Shown: positions 43,698 through 53,689 of the stretch, in pieces | Position numbering within the stretch: position 1 is the first letter of the stretch | How the letters are laid out: each line of letters starts with the position of its first letter | Assembly: GCA_041686935.1 (NCBI GenBank) | Contig: JAWLCW010000008.1 | Span: forward strand, 182,076 to 246,075 | Length of the DNA stretch: 64,000 nucleotides | Source: Mariniphaga sp041686935 | GTDB lineage: Bacteria; Bacteroidota; Bacteroidia; Bacteroidales; Prolixibacteraceae | Reading direction: 5' to 3' | The notes under the pieces: model-generated | What the model was told of the DNA's origin: nothing | What the model saw: only the letters and a program-made list of their open reading frames with translations | Database searches by the model: none | Translations under genes and position numbers: made by a program

Positions 43698-45017
43698 TTA
43701 CAGTATATTCCGATGAAAAAAACTATCAATGGCATAAAACGGAAGGGATAGAACAGGATTCCCCTTTTGAAATTTTGCCTGGGATATTTTAATGGCACAT
43801 TTTGATTTATGCTTTTCGATAAACATATACAGGCTTTTCATTCGGCCTGTTGGCCCCGATTTCACTTCAATTGGAATAATCTGGCCTTCCTTTTCTATCA
43901 GGTAATCAATTTCTGCAGTGCTGCTTTTCGCTCTTCTGCCCCAATAAAAAACTTCTGCTTTGGTGTACGGCGATTGGTATGCAATCAATTCCTGCCCAAC
44001 AAACTGCTCAGCAACAGCACCTTTAAAAATGGTGTTGAAATCTTTTTCTATGGCCGTTTCGGAATATACTCCGCTGATGGCGTGAAACAAGCCAATATCA
44101 AGAAAAATGATTTTAAAAATGGATTCATGAACACCCGAAGAAAGGGGAAGTCCTGAACCGCTTGTTTGTTTTACCCGCGTTAGAATTCCTGCTGTTTCCA
44201 AAAGTTCAAGTGCCTCTTTAATTTTTTCTGATTTTATTCCCCTGTCAACATGTGCATAAACAAACTTTTGACCCGTCATTCCCGGCACGGAACGAAACAC
44301 TTTTTTAAGAAGCGAATGTGACGAAACTTTTGAATATTTTGAAAAATCGTCGATGTATGTATCTATGATGGATCGTTGGATTCTCTGGCATCTGATAATA
44401 TCACGACTGGTAATGTACTCTTTTACCACCCCAGGCATTCCCCCGAGGAAATAATATTTTCTGATGAATTCATTTAACTTTTCATGAATACCGTCGGGCA
44501 TCTTTTCCAGATTTGGAAATTGATGCAGATACTTTCTAAGTGCTGACTCCCCCAGTGCATCAAGAAATTCGCCAAAATTCATGGGATATAAATACAAATA
44601 CTGGACACGGCCTACCGGCATTTTAAAATTTTCACTTTGCAGGGCGAACTCAAGAAGCGAACCGGCTCCAATAATATGTAATCCAGGCATTTCTTCATAA
44701 AAATACCGGAGTGAAACAATTGCTTCCGGGCATTCCTGTATTTCATCCAGTAATAAAAGTGTTTTTCCTGCTTCCGGTTTTTGGGCAGTGAATAAAATGA
44801 TTTTTTCTGTAATTTCTATTGGCACAAACGTGTTGAATATGGTTTTGTATTCAGGGTTTCGCTCAAAATTAATGTAAATAATATTTTCGAATTCCTCCTG
44901 TCCAAATTTTTGAACGATAAAGGTTTTTCCTGTTTGCCTGGCCCCTCGCAGCAAAAGCGGTCTTCTGGTATTTGATTCTTTCCACTCTTTAAGTGATTGA
45001 TATATATCTCTTTTCAT
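43698..45017 (-). CDS. AAA ATPase with C-terminal DUF4143
   Basis: A protein of 439 residues. Walker A G25-A-R-Q-T-G-K-T, Walker B L-L-L-L-D-E-I-Q-E-C near residue 90, then Y-F-Y-E-E-M-P-G-L-H-I-I-G-A-G-S-L-L. DUF4143 in the second half (F-L-D-I-G-L-F-H-A-I-S-G and a nuclease-like E-I-D-Y-L-I-E-K-E-G-Q-I-I-P-I-E-V-K-S-G). The D...E-V-K core resembles a PD-(D/E)XK fold. Such ATPases are common accessory genes in Bacteroidota and archaea with no fixed role. It sits between the orphan methylase tail and the intact methylase gene. Confidence 0.85.
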   Translation of the reverse strand: MKRDIYQSLKEWKESNTRRPLLLRGARQTGKTFIVQKFGQEEFENIIYINFERNPEYKTIFNTFVPIEITEKIILFTAQKPEAGKTLLLLDEIQECPEAIVSLRYFYEEMPGLHIIGAGSLLEFALQSENFKMPVGRVQYLYLYPMNFGEFLDALGESALRKYLHQFPNLEKMPDGIHEKLNEFIRKYYFLGGMPGVVKEYITSRDIIRCQRIQRSIIDTYIDDFSKYSKVSSHSLLKKVFRSVPGMTGQKFVYAHVDRGIKSEKIKEALELLETAGILTRVKQTSGSGLPLSSGVHESIFKIIFLDIGLFHAISGVYSETAIEKDFNTIFKGAVAEQFVGQELIAYQSPYTKAEVFYWGRRAKSSTAEIDYLIEKEGQIIPIEVKSGPTGRMKSLYMFIEKHKSKCAIKISQAKFQKGNPVLSLPFYAIDSFFHRNIL

Positions 45018-45288
45018 AGTTTAAATGATAAAATGAAAGGACAAATATAGCTATTTTAAGACAAAAAGAAGGGTTTGAATGAGAAAAAATCAGATAAAAT
45101 ACAAGGATAATTTCTTGATAAAACAGACAAAATACAAGGATACAAATGAAAATTGAGTTATAGCAGGAAAAGCGGTTTATCCCAGATAAAGTTCGTTCCC
45201 GCGAAAACATGGGTAAAAAAAGAGACTTTCGATTGAACCCAAAATGAAGTAAGCAAAACATATATTTCTGTTTCTGTGAGTTGAAATT

Positions 45289-48093
45289 TCACCCAAAATA
45301 CCTCCCCTCCTCCACCAGCAGCCGATACAGTTCATCGCGTACTTTTCTGGTGAGGGTGCTGATGGTTGAAAACTGTTCCTGCAGGTCTTGCAGGTTATGG
45401 ATTTCAGCGTATTTGCGGATTTGGATGAGGCCGGAGTACGGTGTCAGGAAATCTGTATAATCGAAATACCGGAAATAGGGCTCGTCGTGCAGGCCGGTGT
45501 CATAAAGGAACTGGCCCTGGCAGTAGTTTAGGTTCCAGTGTTTGTAGAGCTGTTTAATGGCTGAAACCAGATCGAACGCTGCCCTGTGTTCGCGGGTGAC
45601 GTGGCTGTCGAGGGTGGTGGACCAAAATGCGTCGGGGTTGGCCGGACAAAGCGGATTGTCCGCAAACACTTCCGGTGCGCCTTCCACCGGATTATCCTTT
45701 TCAAACTTAGTGACCACACACCGGTTTTCGGCCAAAACAAAGGCAAAACAGTGAGCGTGCCAGTTTGCTTCCAATTCCCCTGGAAATTCCGACATCCAAA
45801 TATTGAATTGATTTGCCCAAATCGGATATTTCTGAATTACCGCTTTTGTGATGCAAAACCACGTGAATAAAGTTTTTGCAGATAGTAAATCATAAGCTGT
45901 ATATGCATATTTATCCGCTGGACCGGTCTGAACCTTTGTAAGATTCACATCGATAAAAGTTGGCCTCAATTGTAACCAAACCCTGTCTGGTTTTTGAGTA
46001 AACCTATTTAATCGTTCCTGATTTAAACGCACGGGCGTATTATCATCCATAAAACCAATAAATTCACCATCTGGTGAACCACAAGTTCGACTTAACTTGT
46101 AATGTCTTAATTCATCTTTTAATGGAAATCCGCTAACTAACTTACCCGCCTCATTTTTCTTTTTTGCACGACTGAAATCATAACGAGTCTGTTTTTTCCT
46201 ATAATTTTCTATCTCAATTTCAGGAATGGTTTCCCTGATATCCTTTCTTTCTGAAGTAAACAGCACTTTGGGTTCTTTTTCAAAATCAATTCCCACCTGA
46301 AAATTCAACTCCTCATCATTCAACGCCCAGTTTACATTTTTAAACTGGGTGGTTGTCATTTCGGTAAAATCGTACAGGTTCACCCGGTTGGTGCGGGAAT
46401 CGTCGCGGTGGTATTTCCACACGGTAAACGCCAGCGGCCACTTTCCCTTCAGTTTAAAAAATTCGTTGCTGGTAACAATAAATCCGTCTAAAAACTGAAA
46501 ATGGCGATCCCACTTTTCCCGGAACGAAACATAGGTAGGCCGCGGAATGAGCCACGAGGTGGGGGTAAAAATCATCACAACCGGTTCGCAGTCGGCCTGG
46601 TTTTCGGCCTGATGTTTCGAAAGATTCAGAATTTGCCCCAGGAAAGCCAGGTAACGTTCCTTTCCGGCATCGTCGCCGGTAAGTTCCAAAATGGAAGGAT
46701 GGATGGTGTAATTGGCATCGGCGCTTTCGCGGGCGCTCTCGTGCTCGTCGGTATTTTTATAAGGTGGATTCAGCAAAAAAGCAAACGGTTTGTTCAGTTC
46801 CAGATTTTTCAGTTTCAATTCTTTTTCCAGTTCGGCAATGTAAGTTATTGCATCGCAGTCGAGAAAATTCAGCCCCTTGTTTTCCGACGTTTTCGGAATA
46901 ATGGTGAACCCTTTTTCCACGTGCCAGGGGTCGATGCGCATGCGTCGTTCGATAATGCGCAGCAAATCGGGTTGCAGTTCCGAAATAATTTTGTGTTTTT
47001 GTTTGCCGCGCCAGCTCGAAATAAGGTTGCCCGAACCGCCAGCCGGATCGAAAAAGATGTACATTTCATTCACCTGTTCGCCCAGAATACGTTTGGCAAA
47101 CCACAGGGCAAAACGGCTCAGGTTTACATCGGTAAAAAAGATGCCGTGCTGTTTCACATATTCCGGATCAATGCGCGACATCACCTCGTCGAACCGGCTG
47201 AAATAGTAATCCACAGTAAGCCCCGAACCTTCGTTGGTAAAAATGTACCGGTTTTCCACAAATTTTTTAAACCGGTTTTGCAGCGCAGGTTTAACTGCAA
47301 TGGGGTCGCTCAGTTTGCGGCCTTTAAACCCTACCAACTGTACTTCGCCGGTATAATCGTTGACAGCCAGAGTGGACGTTATGTCCCAGTAGGCAATCAG
47401 GGTATAAAAAGCATGTACCGCCTCGATGGGGTGGTCGAAAAACTCTTTCAGCAATTCAATCTGATTGATGAAATTATGCGTGTCTATTTGAATTCTCCCT
47501 GCATCAGCTTCCGTTAAAATCTTTGTTACTTCGTACCACAAAAAATCTATTCCAAACAATGGAAAATTATTTTTTCCGTCAAAACCAAAACTTACCGCTT
47601 CATTTTTTTGAAGAATTTTGTCGAAACGTTTTGGCTCAATAAAATAAAGCGCTGCCTCTTCGATTTCTTTTTTTACATGCTGCGGCGTTTTTCTTGCATT
47701 GTTTTTCCCCACAAAGCTGGGTGCATCCAGTGGTGACGCCGAGTGGTACAAAAGGAAAGCATGTTCGGGAATCTGGTTCACCCGCCAAACTCCAACAAAT
47801 TTGCTGGCAATCACCAGAATAAGCTGGTAAACAAGTCCGCTTTGCCTGTGGTAGTGAAGCGCCTGGTAAAACCCGGCCAGCCAGACGGAAGAATCGGTTT
47901 TGGTTTCGAGGATAAATACGCCCTCCACATAACCATCGGCCCCTTTGGCATCGTTTTCAATTTTGAATTTTTCGGGATACAGTTTCTGGAAAAACGGATA
48001 GAGCAGCGGACGTTTGGCATTTTCACTGCTGTCGCTGATTAAGTATTTTGTTAACAGCTTCATTTCGTTATGAAGCGATTGCTTTTTGGCCAT
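45289..48093 (-). CDS. type IIG-like restriction enzyme / adenine-N6 methyltransferase
   Basis: A protein of 934 residues. N-terminal candidate PD-(D/E)XK nuclease with D53 and E63-T-K65 (A-D-G-Y-V-E-G-V-F-I-L-E-T-K-T). Methylase motif I F-D349-P-A-G-G-S-G and catalytic N442-P-P-Y (N6-adenine class). The remaining 450 residues would hold target recognition. The single polypeptide with nuclease plus methylase is the type IIG layout. No separate specificity subunit is adjacent. Its 3' end is homologous to the tail at 43496. It lies downstream of, and on the same strand as, the ROK kinase gene (172-base gap). Confidence 0.82.
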   Translation of the reverse strand: MAKKQSLHNEMKLLTKYLISDSSENAKRPLLYPFFQKLYPEKFKIENDAKGADGYVEGVFILETKTDSSVWLAGFYQALHYHRQSGLVYQLILVIASKFVGVWRVNQIPEHAFLLYHSASPLDAPSFVGKNNARKTPQHVKKEIEEAALYFIEPKRFDKILQKNEAVSFGFDGKNNFPLFGIDFLWYEVTKILTEADAGRIQIDTHNFINQIELLKEFFDHPIEAVHAFYTLIAYWDITSTLAVNDYTGEVQLVGFKGRKLSDPIAVKPALQNRFKKFVENRYIFTNEGSGLTVDYYFSRFDEVMSRIDPEYVKQHGIFFTDVNLSRFALWFAKRILGEQVNEMYIFFDPAGGSGNLISSWRGKQKHKIISELQPDLLRIIERRMRIDPWHVEKGFTIIPKTSENKGLNFLDCDAITYIAELEKELKLKNLELNKPFAFLLNPPYKNTDEHESARESADANYTIHPSILELTGDDAGKERYLAFLGQILNLSKHQAENQADCEPVVMIFTPTSWLIPRPTYVSFREKWDRHFQFLDGFIVTSNEFFKLKGKWPLAFTVWKYHRDDSRTNRVNLYDFTEMTTTQFKNVNWALNDEELNFQVGIDFEKEPKVLFTSERKDIRETIPEIEIENYRKKQTRYDFSRAKKKNEAGKLVSGFPLKDELRHYKLSRTCGSPDGEFIGFMDDNTPVRLNQERLNRFTQKPDRVWLQLRPTFIDVNLTKVQTGPADKYAYTAYDLLSAKTLFTWFCITKAVIQKYPIWANQFNIWMSEFPGELEANWHAHCFAFVLAENRCVVTKFEKDNPVEGAPEVFADNPLCPANPDAFWSTTLDSHVTREHRAAFDLVSAIKQLYKHWNLNYCQGQFLYDTGLHDEPYFRYFDYTDFLTPYSGLIQIRKYAEIHNLQDLQEQFSTISTLTRKVRDELYRLLVEEGRYFG

Positions 48094-48264
48094 GGTTGTA
48101 TTGGTTTCACAAAATGATGAAGGGTAAAAGTAGTCATTTACGGGAAAAAATGAAAGAAACCTCTCAAATCAGGCTTTGCCGGTTATAATATTCCCGAACC
48201 TTAAAAAACTGCCAGGCCGGAAAATAACGTTACCAGGCTCTCCTTTGCCTTTTTGGAAAAATAA

Positions 48265-49170
48265 TTACATGCGTTGACCCCCTGTTTCCCTTGCAAAGCA
48301 GGCAGCACCCACTGCTCCGGCCAGGTCGCCGAAACCGGCCTTTGCAACTTCGGTTTTGTTGCCGCCTGTGCGCCATTCATACAAACCCATAAATTCTTCA
48401 AGTGGTTCAAACAAATCTTTGCCGGCTTCTGTAATGCCTCCGCCAAGAATGATCATTTCAGGTGAAAGGATATTGGTTAAGGCAGCCAGACCAACGGCTA
48501 ATTTCTTTACAGATTTCAGCCAAACCTCTGTGGCAAATAAGTCACCATTCCTGTATGCTTGCAGCAGTTGTTGCGTATCCGAATATTTTCCCAAAGACCG
48601 TTTTTTGATGGTGCAGTTCCCGATGGCATCTTCAAGGCTGCCGGGAATTCCAATTATATCGGGTTCACCTTCGCTGTCGATAACCATGTGCCCGATGTGG
48701 CCCGCTTTATTGAATGCGCCCTGGTAAGGTTTTCCATCAATGAGAATAGCGCCGCCAACGCCTGTTCCCAGTGTAAGCATGATCACATTCTTCCTGTTTT
48801 TGGCAACGCCAAACCGTGCTTCGGCCATCATGGCCGATATGGCGTCGTTCAATACAAAAGTTTTATTTTTTAAAAAGTGGGTCCAGATAAAATTTTCCAG
48901 TCCCTGCAACCGACCGGGCATAAAGGCGATGGCTGAATTGTCTGTGTTGGGTAAGCCCGGAGCCGAAATTCCAATTATGGAGCCGGTATTTTTAATTTTC
49001 CCTTGTAACTCCAGAACTGCCTCTGCCACTCCGGTTTTCCAGTAGGTGTCATATTCGTCGTTTGTGGGCTGATAATGGTAGTGTAAAACAGATCCGGATT
49101 CATCTATAGCTACTGCTTTTATCCTCGAACCGCCCAGGTCAATTCCTATTGCTGTATTTTTCATTTTCAT
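48265..49170 (-). CDS. ROK-family sugar kinase
   Basis: A protein of 301 residues. ATP-binding A-I-G-I-D-L-G-G-S-R-I-K near the start, T-L-G-T-G-V-G-G-A-I-L-I-D-G in the middle, and a K-A-G-H-I-G-H-M-V-I-D segment. The usual ROK Zn-site cysteines after the His are not obvious. Family role: phosphorylation of glucose, fructose, mannose, N-acetylglucosamine or similar; the substrate is not set by these motifs. It starts 2 bases after the UroD-like stop, so it is translationally coupled. ATG 49164 is an alternative start. Confidence 0.87.
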   Translation of the reverse strand: MKMKNTAIGIDLGGSRIKAVAIDESGSVLHYHYQPTNDEYDTYWKTGVAEAVLELQGKIKNTGSIIGISAPGLPNTDNSAIAFMPGRLQGLENFIWTHFLKNKTFVLNDAISAMMAEARFGVAKNRKNVIMLTLGTGVGGAILIDGKPYQGAFNKAGHIGHMVIDSEGEPDIIGIPGSLEDAIGNCTIKKRSLGKYSDTQQLLQAYRNGDLFATEVWLKSVKKLAVGLAALTNILSPEMIILGGGITEAGKDLFEPLEEFMGLYEWRTGGNKTEVAKAGFGDLAGAVGAACFARETGGQRM

Positions 49171-49172
49171 TT

Positions 49173-50432
49173 TTAAGTTTTATTGAATTCCTTTATCGCA
49201 TCTGCCATAGCTACCATGTTTTCAACCGGCACATTAGCCTGAATGTTGTGAACGGTGTTGAACACAAATCCTCCGTCCTTTGCAAAAATATCACACAACC
49301 GGAGCACTTCTTCTCTTACTATTTCAGGAGAGTACCAGGGCAGGGTTTTTTGTGTATCAATTCCACCGCCCCAGAAAACAAGGTCTTTCCCATACGTTTT
49401 TTTCAGATGAACAGGGTCCATTCCTTTGGCATTCACCTGCACCGGATTGATGATATCGAAACCGGCGGCTATAAACCGCGACATGAATGGTTCAACGGCG
49501 CCGCAGGAGTGTTTGAATGTTTTCCAGTTTGTATTGTCATGCACCCATTCGTTAATTTTCCGGTAGTAAGGCAACCACAAATCGTCGAACTGTTCCGGCG
49601 AACAAAAAGTGGAATCCTGTGTACCGAAGTCGGTTCCGCAAATGTACACGGCATCAATATTGTCGCCAATAACTTTGAACAAACGGCTGAAATTTTCCAA
49701 TGCTATTTCAGTCTGCCGTTCAAAAATTGCCTTTATATACTCCGGCCTGACTAAAATGCTCATGTACCATTCTGTAATATCGCGAATGCCTTTCGGATTT
49801 TTCAGTTTAATCCCTGGTACATGTGCAATATCGCCCAAAGCAGTGCCCCCAAGACCCGCAACCACGGCTTTTCCCGTGGCCCGCGCTTTTTGAGTGGTTT
49901 TTTTCCAGTATTCCAAATCGTTTTCCGAAACCAGACCAAATTCTTCGAGGTTGTCGTTTGGGTTCAGATTCTCCTCATCAAGAGGTTGCTGGCGGATGAT
50001 GGCATCAAAAAAGTAACCGGTTGCCGGCATTCGACCTGATGGTTGCGCTGAAGTATCACCTTCAGGATAAATCAGCAAATCTCCTTTTTCCCCGGTGGTT
50101 GTAATAAAACCCTCCGGCACCAGAACCACTTGTCCCCAGGGAGTTTTAAATTCTTTCAACGGTTCGTGGTTAAAAAAGCCAAAGGAATTTTTTTTGCCTT
50201 TCGCCCCAACCACGTCAACCCCCAAAACCGCTACCAATTCCTGGTCAACTTCACCCAGCATTTGCAGCGGATCGGTTACCCGCACCGGTTTATATTCCAG
50301 CCCGAAGTGTTTTCTCAGGTTTTCAACAGCAAGAACATGAATCCCGGTAACAGAAGTTGAACCGAAATCAACCACCATTTTGTCCGGTTCCTTGTGATTG
50401 ACGGTCAAATCAAAACGTTCTTTCGAAGTCAT
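49173..50432 (-). CDS. uroporphyrinogen-decarboxylase-family protein
   Basis: A protein of 419 residues. UroD/MtaA-fold markers: Y-I-C-G-T-D-F-G-T-Q-D, F-K-H-S-C-G-A-V-E-P-F-M with candidate zinc ligands H and C, F-D-I-I-N-P-V-Q-x-x-A-K-G-M-D-P and F-W-G-G-G-I-D-T. This subgroup is not the haem enzyme HemE. It resembles catabolic UroD-like proteins near sugar genes. It lies between an exported Gfo/Idh oxidoreductase and a ROK kinase, which suggests a sugar or methyl-transfer step. Reaction unknown. Confidence 0.82.
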   Translation of the reverse strand: MTSKERFDLTVNHKEPDKMVVDFGSTSVTGIHVLAVENLRKHFGLEYKPVRVTDPLQMLGEVDQELVAVLGVDVVGAKGKKNSFGFFNHEPLKEFKTPWGQVVLVPEGFITTTGEKGDLLIYPEGDTSAQPSGRMPATGYFFDAIIRQQPLDEENLNPNDNLEEFGLVSENDLEYWKKTTQKARATGKAVVAGLGGTALGDIAHVPGIKLKNPKGIRDITEWYMSILVRPEYIKAIFERQTEIALENFSRLFKVIGDNIDAVYICGTDFGTQDSTFCSPEQFDDLWLPYYRKINEWVHDNTNWKTFKHSCGAVEPFMSRFIAAGFDIINPVQVNAKGMDPVHLKKTYGKDLVFWGGGIDTQKTLPWYSPEIVREEVLRLCDIFAKDGGFVFNTVHNIQANVPVENMVAMADAIKEFNKT

Positions 50433-50468
50433 TTATTTTTACTTTAAATATCAAGGCAGACTTATCGT

Positions 50469-51953
50469 TCATGCAGGCATTGCAGGCAAATCCCAATCTT
50501 TCCGGTAAGTATGTTTTATGTATTCGCCGGCAGCCTCCTGTGCATTAAATTTCGCATACCGGGTATTAAAGTGCGGGTGGCCGTCAATCACCTGGAAGTC
50601 ATCAGAAGTCACAATGCGCAATTCATCGGTTGGCGAAATGTTGCTCACCTGCATTTTTTCAGCATTCCATTCCAACGTTTTATTCAGGCTTTGTAAGCGG
50701 ACAGCAAGCACTCCGAGCAGAACCATTTCATTAAACGGACCGGAATACCCGAAATGTGAAGTTCCCTCAACCCGGTTTTCCGGCGATTCTTTGCATGCGC
50801 GAATCCAGTCCTGTTCGTGAGGTCCGTCCACATAACCCACTGCGCCGGGTATTCTGCGCAAATAAGGAGTTACTTTGGGAACGCGGCCCGAAAGAAGCCG
50901 GGCATTAAATCCGCCGCAACCGGTAATCATAGTATCTTTTGTGCCTACGAAAATACAACCGCCCAAACCATCTTCCATCAGATTTACACCGTCGGGCACC
51001 AGGTCGGCACGCACGGGTAACAATCCTCCGTCGTACCAGTACACTTTTACCTCAGGCATATTAACCTTTGGCATCTTTTCTCTCGCCGGAAATGAAAATT
51101 CCACCGTTTCTGCCTGTGGTGCAGATTCGGTATTCATCAGCGTTGAACTTCCCCTGACTTTTTTGGGGTACCCCAGTTTTAACGCCTGGTAAACCGGATC
51201 GAGCACGTGACAGGCCATGTCGCCAAAAGCTCCGGTTCCGAAATCCCACCAGCCCCGCCAGTTCCAGGGCGTGTAAATCTCGTGATACGGCCTTACGGGA
51301 GCCGGTCCAATGAAAAGATCCCAGTTCAGGGTGTCGGGCGGAGTCATTTTTTCGGCAGGCCTTTCCAGTCCCTGCGGCCAAATCGGGCGGTCGGTCCAGG
51401 CATGAACTTCCTTTATCTCACCTATCTCACCATTCCAAATCCACTCGCATACCTGACGCACTCCGTCGCCTGAATTTCCCTGGTTACCCATTTGTGTGGC
51501 TACCCTGTGTTTTGCCGCCAGTTTGGTTAAAAGCCTCGATTCATATACCGAATGAGTAAGCGGTTTCTGGCAATAAACGTGTTTGCCCATTGCCAGGGCG
51601 TGCGCGGCAACCGCCGCATGGGTATGGTCGGCAGTGGCTACCATCACGGCATCGATTGAATTTCCCATTTCACCGAACATTTTCCGCCAGTCCCAAAACC
51701 GTTTTGCGTTGGGAAATTCCTTAAAACATTTTTCGGAGTATTTCCAGTCCACATCGCAAAGGGCCACAATATTTTCAGAATTCATGGCCACCAGGTTGGG
51801 ATGGCCTTTTCCGCCAATTCCAACTCCTGCAATGTTCAGTTTGTCACTTGGGGCACGATGGCCCAATCCGCTGACAACGTGGCTGGGTACTATTGAAATT
51901 CCTGCTGTTGCAACAGAACTTCTCTTAATAAATTCGCGTCTTGAATTGTTCAT
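50469..51953 (-). CDS. Tat-exported Gfo/Idh/MocA oxidoreductase
   Basis: A protein of 494 residues. Tat signal S-R-R-E-F-I-K-R-S at 4-12. NAD(P)-binding G-V-G-I-G-G-K-G near residue 43. Family core: H-T-H-A-A-V-A-A-H-A-L-A-M-G-K-H-V-Y-C-Q-K-P-L-T-H-S-V-Y-E, the G-K-H-V-x-x-E/Q-K-P motif. Tat export implies the cofactor is bound before secretion. It heads the minus-strand operon with the UroD-like (36 bases) and ROK genes. Likely oxidises or reduces a sugar in the periplasm; substrate unknown. Confidence 0.9.
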   Translation of the reverse strand: MNNSRREFIKRSSVATAGISIVPSHVVSGLGHRAPSDKLNIAGVGIGGKGHPNLVAMNSENIVALCDVDWKYSEKCFKEFPNAKRFWDWRKMFGEMGNSIDAVMVATADHTHAAVAAHALAMGKHVYCQKPLTHSVYESRLLTKLAAKHRVATQMGNQGNSGDGVRQVCEWIWNGEIGEIKEVHAWTDRPIWPQGLERPAEKMTPPDTLNWDLFIGPAPVRPYHEIYTPWNWRGWWDFGTGAFGDMACHVLDPVYQALKLGYPKKVRGSSTLMNTESAPQAETVEFSFPAREKMPKVNMPEVKVYWYDGGLLPVRADLVPDGVNLMEDGLGGCIFVGTKDTMITGCGGFNARLLSGRVPKVTPYLRRIPGAVGYVDGPHEQDWIRACKESPENRVEGTSHFGYSGPFNEMVLLGVLAVRLQSLNKTLEWNAEKMQVSNISPTDELRIVTSDDFQVIDGHPHFNTRYAKFNAQEAAGEYIKHTYRKDWDLPAMPA

Positions 51954-52065
51954 TTTATATGGTTTTTGAAATTTTAGTCATCGGTTTCACAAAATAAAGC
52001 TTTTACAAATTAACAGAAATAAACGCTGTAAAACAATTACCAGTGTTCCCTCTTTCTTCTGCTTT

Positions 52066-52704
52066 TCAATACAAAAAACCAAACAACCAGAGCGGAATCT
52101 GGTTGAATATGCCATTTTCAATATCATCCAATACAAGGTAGGCGTTGTTTAAATCCCGAATCTGATGTTGCGTTTTGTTTTTGCCTCCAATTTCAAAAAT
52201 ATATTTATCGTTTACAATAAAATCTCCGCTACGTGGAATTTTTAATGAGTGGTTTACTCCCAATTGCGTTTGAAAAAATGTTTCCCTTAATGTCCCAGTT
52301 TCTTCTCCATGCAAATTCAAGGCATAAAAATAATTGGTATTTCCCAAATAGATTTTATCCGGTTTATGAAGAATTTTACTGCCTTTGGCTTTTTGCGAAA
52401 GCGTACTTAATACTTCAGCCTTTTCAAGAAAGTCCAGATATTTTAGTAATGTTCGATGGTCGGTTACAAATAATTCCTGTCTCAGGTTTACTAAATTCGG
52501 AACATAAGGAACCGCAGAAGCAATTGCAGCCAGAAGTTTTTTCAATTTTAGAGAAGTTTCAAATGTAATTTCTGAAACAGCCGGAATATCTGTTTCAATG
52601 ATAACATTCAATATGGCGTTTAACCTGTTAAAGTAATTTTGAGGTTCTTCATTGTAGAAAGGGAAATATCCTGTTTTCAGGTATTCCTTAAAATAATTTG
52701 TAAT
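52066..52704 (-). pseudogene. 5'-truncated AAA/DUF4143 gene
   Basis: The frame from about 52704 to the stop at 52066 reads Y-L-K-T-G-Y-F-P-F-Y-N, then L-N-A-I-L-N-V-I-I-E-T-D-I-P, then a nuclease-like end with D-F-I-V-N-D-K-Y-I-F-E-I-G-G-K. This is the C-terminal two thirds of an ATPase-DUF4143 protein. No Walker A or B and no ATG start precede it (the longer open frame to 52764 begins with GTG and shows no ATPase features), so the AAA half is lost. Different in sequence from the intact copy at 43698. Confidence 0.7.
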
Positions 52705-52865
52705 TGAATACAAAAAATTAAGAATTATTTTGTAATCTATTACACAGGGGTATATCCAAAACACACACTAAAAACCTTATTCTTTTTTTAAAACCCCGGT
52801 TACATTTTCAACCCCATAACGTTTTTGTTTCGTAATTTAGCCTCATTATTTTTTTCAATAAATAA

Positions 52866-53681
52866 ATGACGTGTAAAATTACAGCCAACGATATTGTGGT
52901 AAAATCCTGGAACCAGTTGGTTGACGAGGTTTACCACGATGCATGGAAACCCATACTCGGCCGGTATCGCAGTGATTATGCCTTTCGCGGGCTGTCGGAT
53001 TGCAGGTATCAGCTAAAAAACAGTTTTTTACGGAACTGCGGAAACCATCCCGAACTGGAATACCATCTTTTGCGAAACTTTCGGAAATATGCGCGGACCA
53101 GCGAACCCCAGCTTACCAACACCCAGTTGCGATCGTTGGTTTTAGCACAGCACCACGGGCTTACCACCCGGTTAATGGACTGGACTTATTCTCCTTTTGT
53201 GGCCATGCATTTTGCCACATCGAACACCGAAAAATTCGACATTGACGGGGTAATCTGGAAAGTAGATTTTGTTAAGGTTAACCAGCTTATTCCTGAACCT
53301 CTGAATGCTTTGCTCAGCCTTGAAAAATGCAATGCTTTTACTATAGAGATGCTGGAATCAGAATTCCTGACGCTTCAAAAATTCGATGAAATAATCGGTC
53401 CCGGTCATGTACTTTTTTTCGAACCGCCATCGATCGATGAAAGAATTGTCAACCAGTTTGCCTTTTTTTCCATTATGACCAATCCAACTGCCATTCTCGA
53501 CGACTGGCTGGTAAAACATCCTGAGCTTTACCGAAGAATTATCATTCCCTCAGAATTGAAATGGGAGATTCGTGACAAACTCGACCAGGCGAATATAACC
53601 GAACGGGTTTTGTTTCCCGGGCTCGACGGTCTGGCAAGCTGGTTAAAAAGGCATTATCAGCCCAAATTTGTCGAAGAATAA
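52866..53681 (+). CDS. FRG-domain protein
   Basis: A protein of 271 residues. N-terminal V-K-S-W-N-Q-L-V-D-E and Y-A-F-R-G-L-S-D, the FRG signature, then L-V-L-A-Q-H-H-G-L-T-T-R-L-M-D-W-T-Y-S-P-F-V-A-M-H-F-A. FRG domains are named for the F-R-G motif, are found in phage-defence loci and mobile regions, and their activity is not settled. No signal peptide. It is followed 8 bases later by a methyltransferase gene on the same strand and sits close to restriction and DUF4143 genes. Confidence 0.85.
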   Translation: MTCKITANDIVVKSWNQLVDEVYHDAWKPILGRYRSDYAFRGLSDCRYQLKNSFLRNCGNHPELEYHLLRNFRKYARTSEPQLTNTQLRSLVLAQHHGLTTRLMDWTYSPFVAMHFATSNTEKFDIDGVIWKVDFVKVNQLIPEPLNALLSLEKCNAFTIEMLESEFLTLQKFDEIIGPGHVLFFEPPSIDERIVNQFAFFSIMTNPTAILDDWLVKHPELYRRIIIPSELKWEIRDKLDQANITERVLFPGLDGLASWLKRHYQPKFVEE

Positions 53682-53689
53682 TTCCCCAA

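Noticed and set aside
46501..47517. 338-residue frame on the plus strand
   Set aside because: Lies fully opposite the restriction-methylase gene, which has all family motifs; the plus frame shows no domain.
49149..49754. 201-residue frame on the plus strand
   Set aside because: Opposite the UroD-like gene; no start context or domain.
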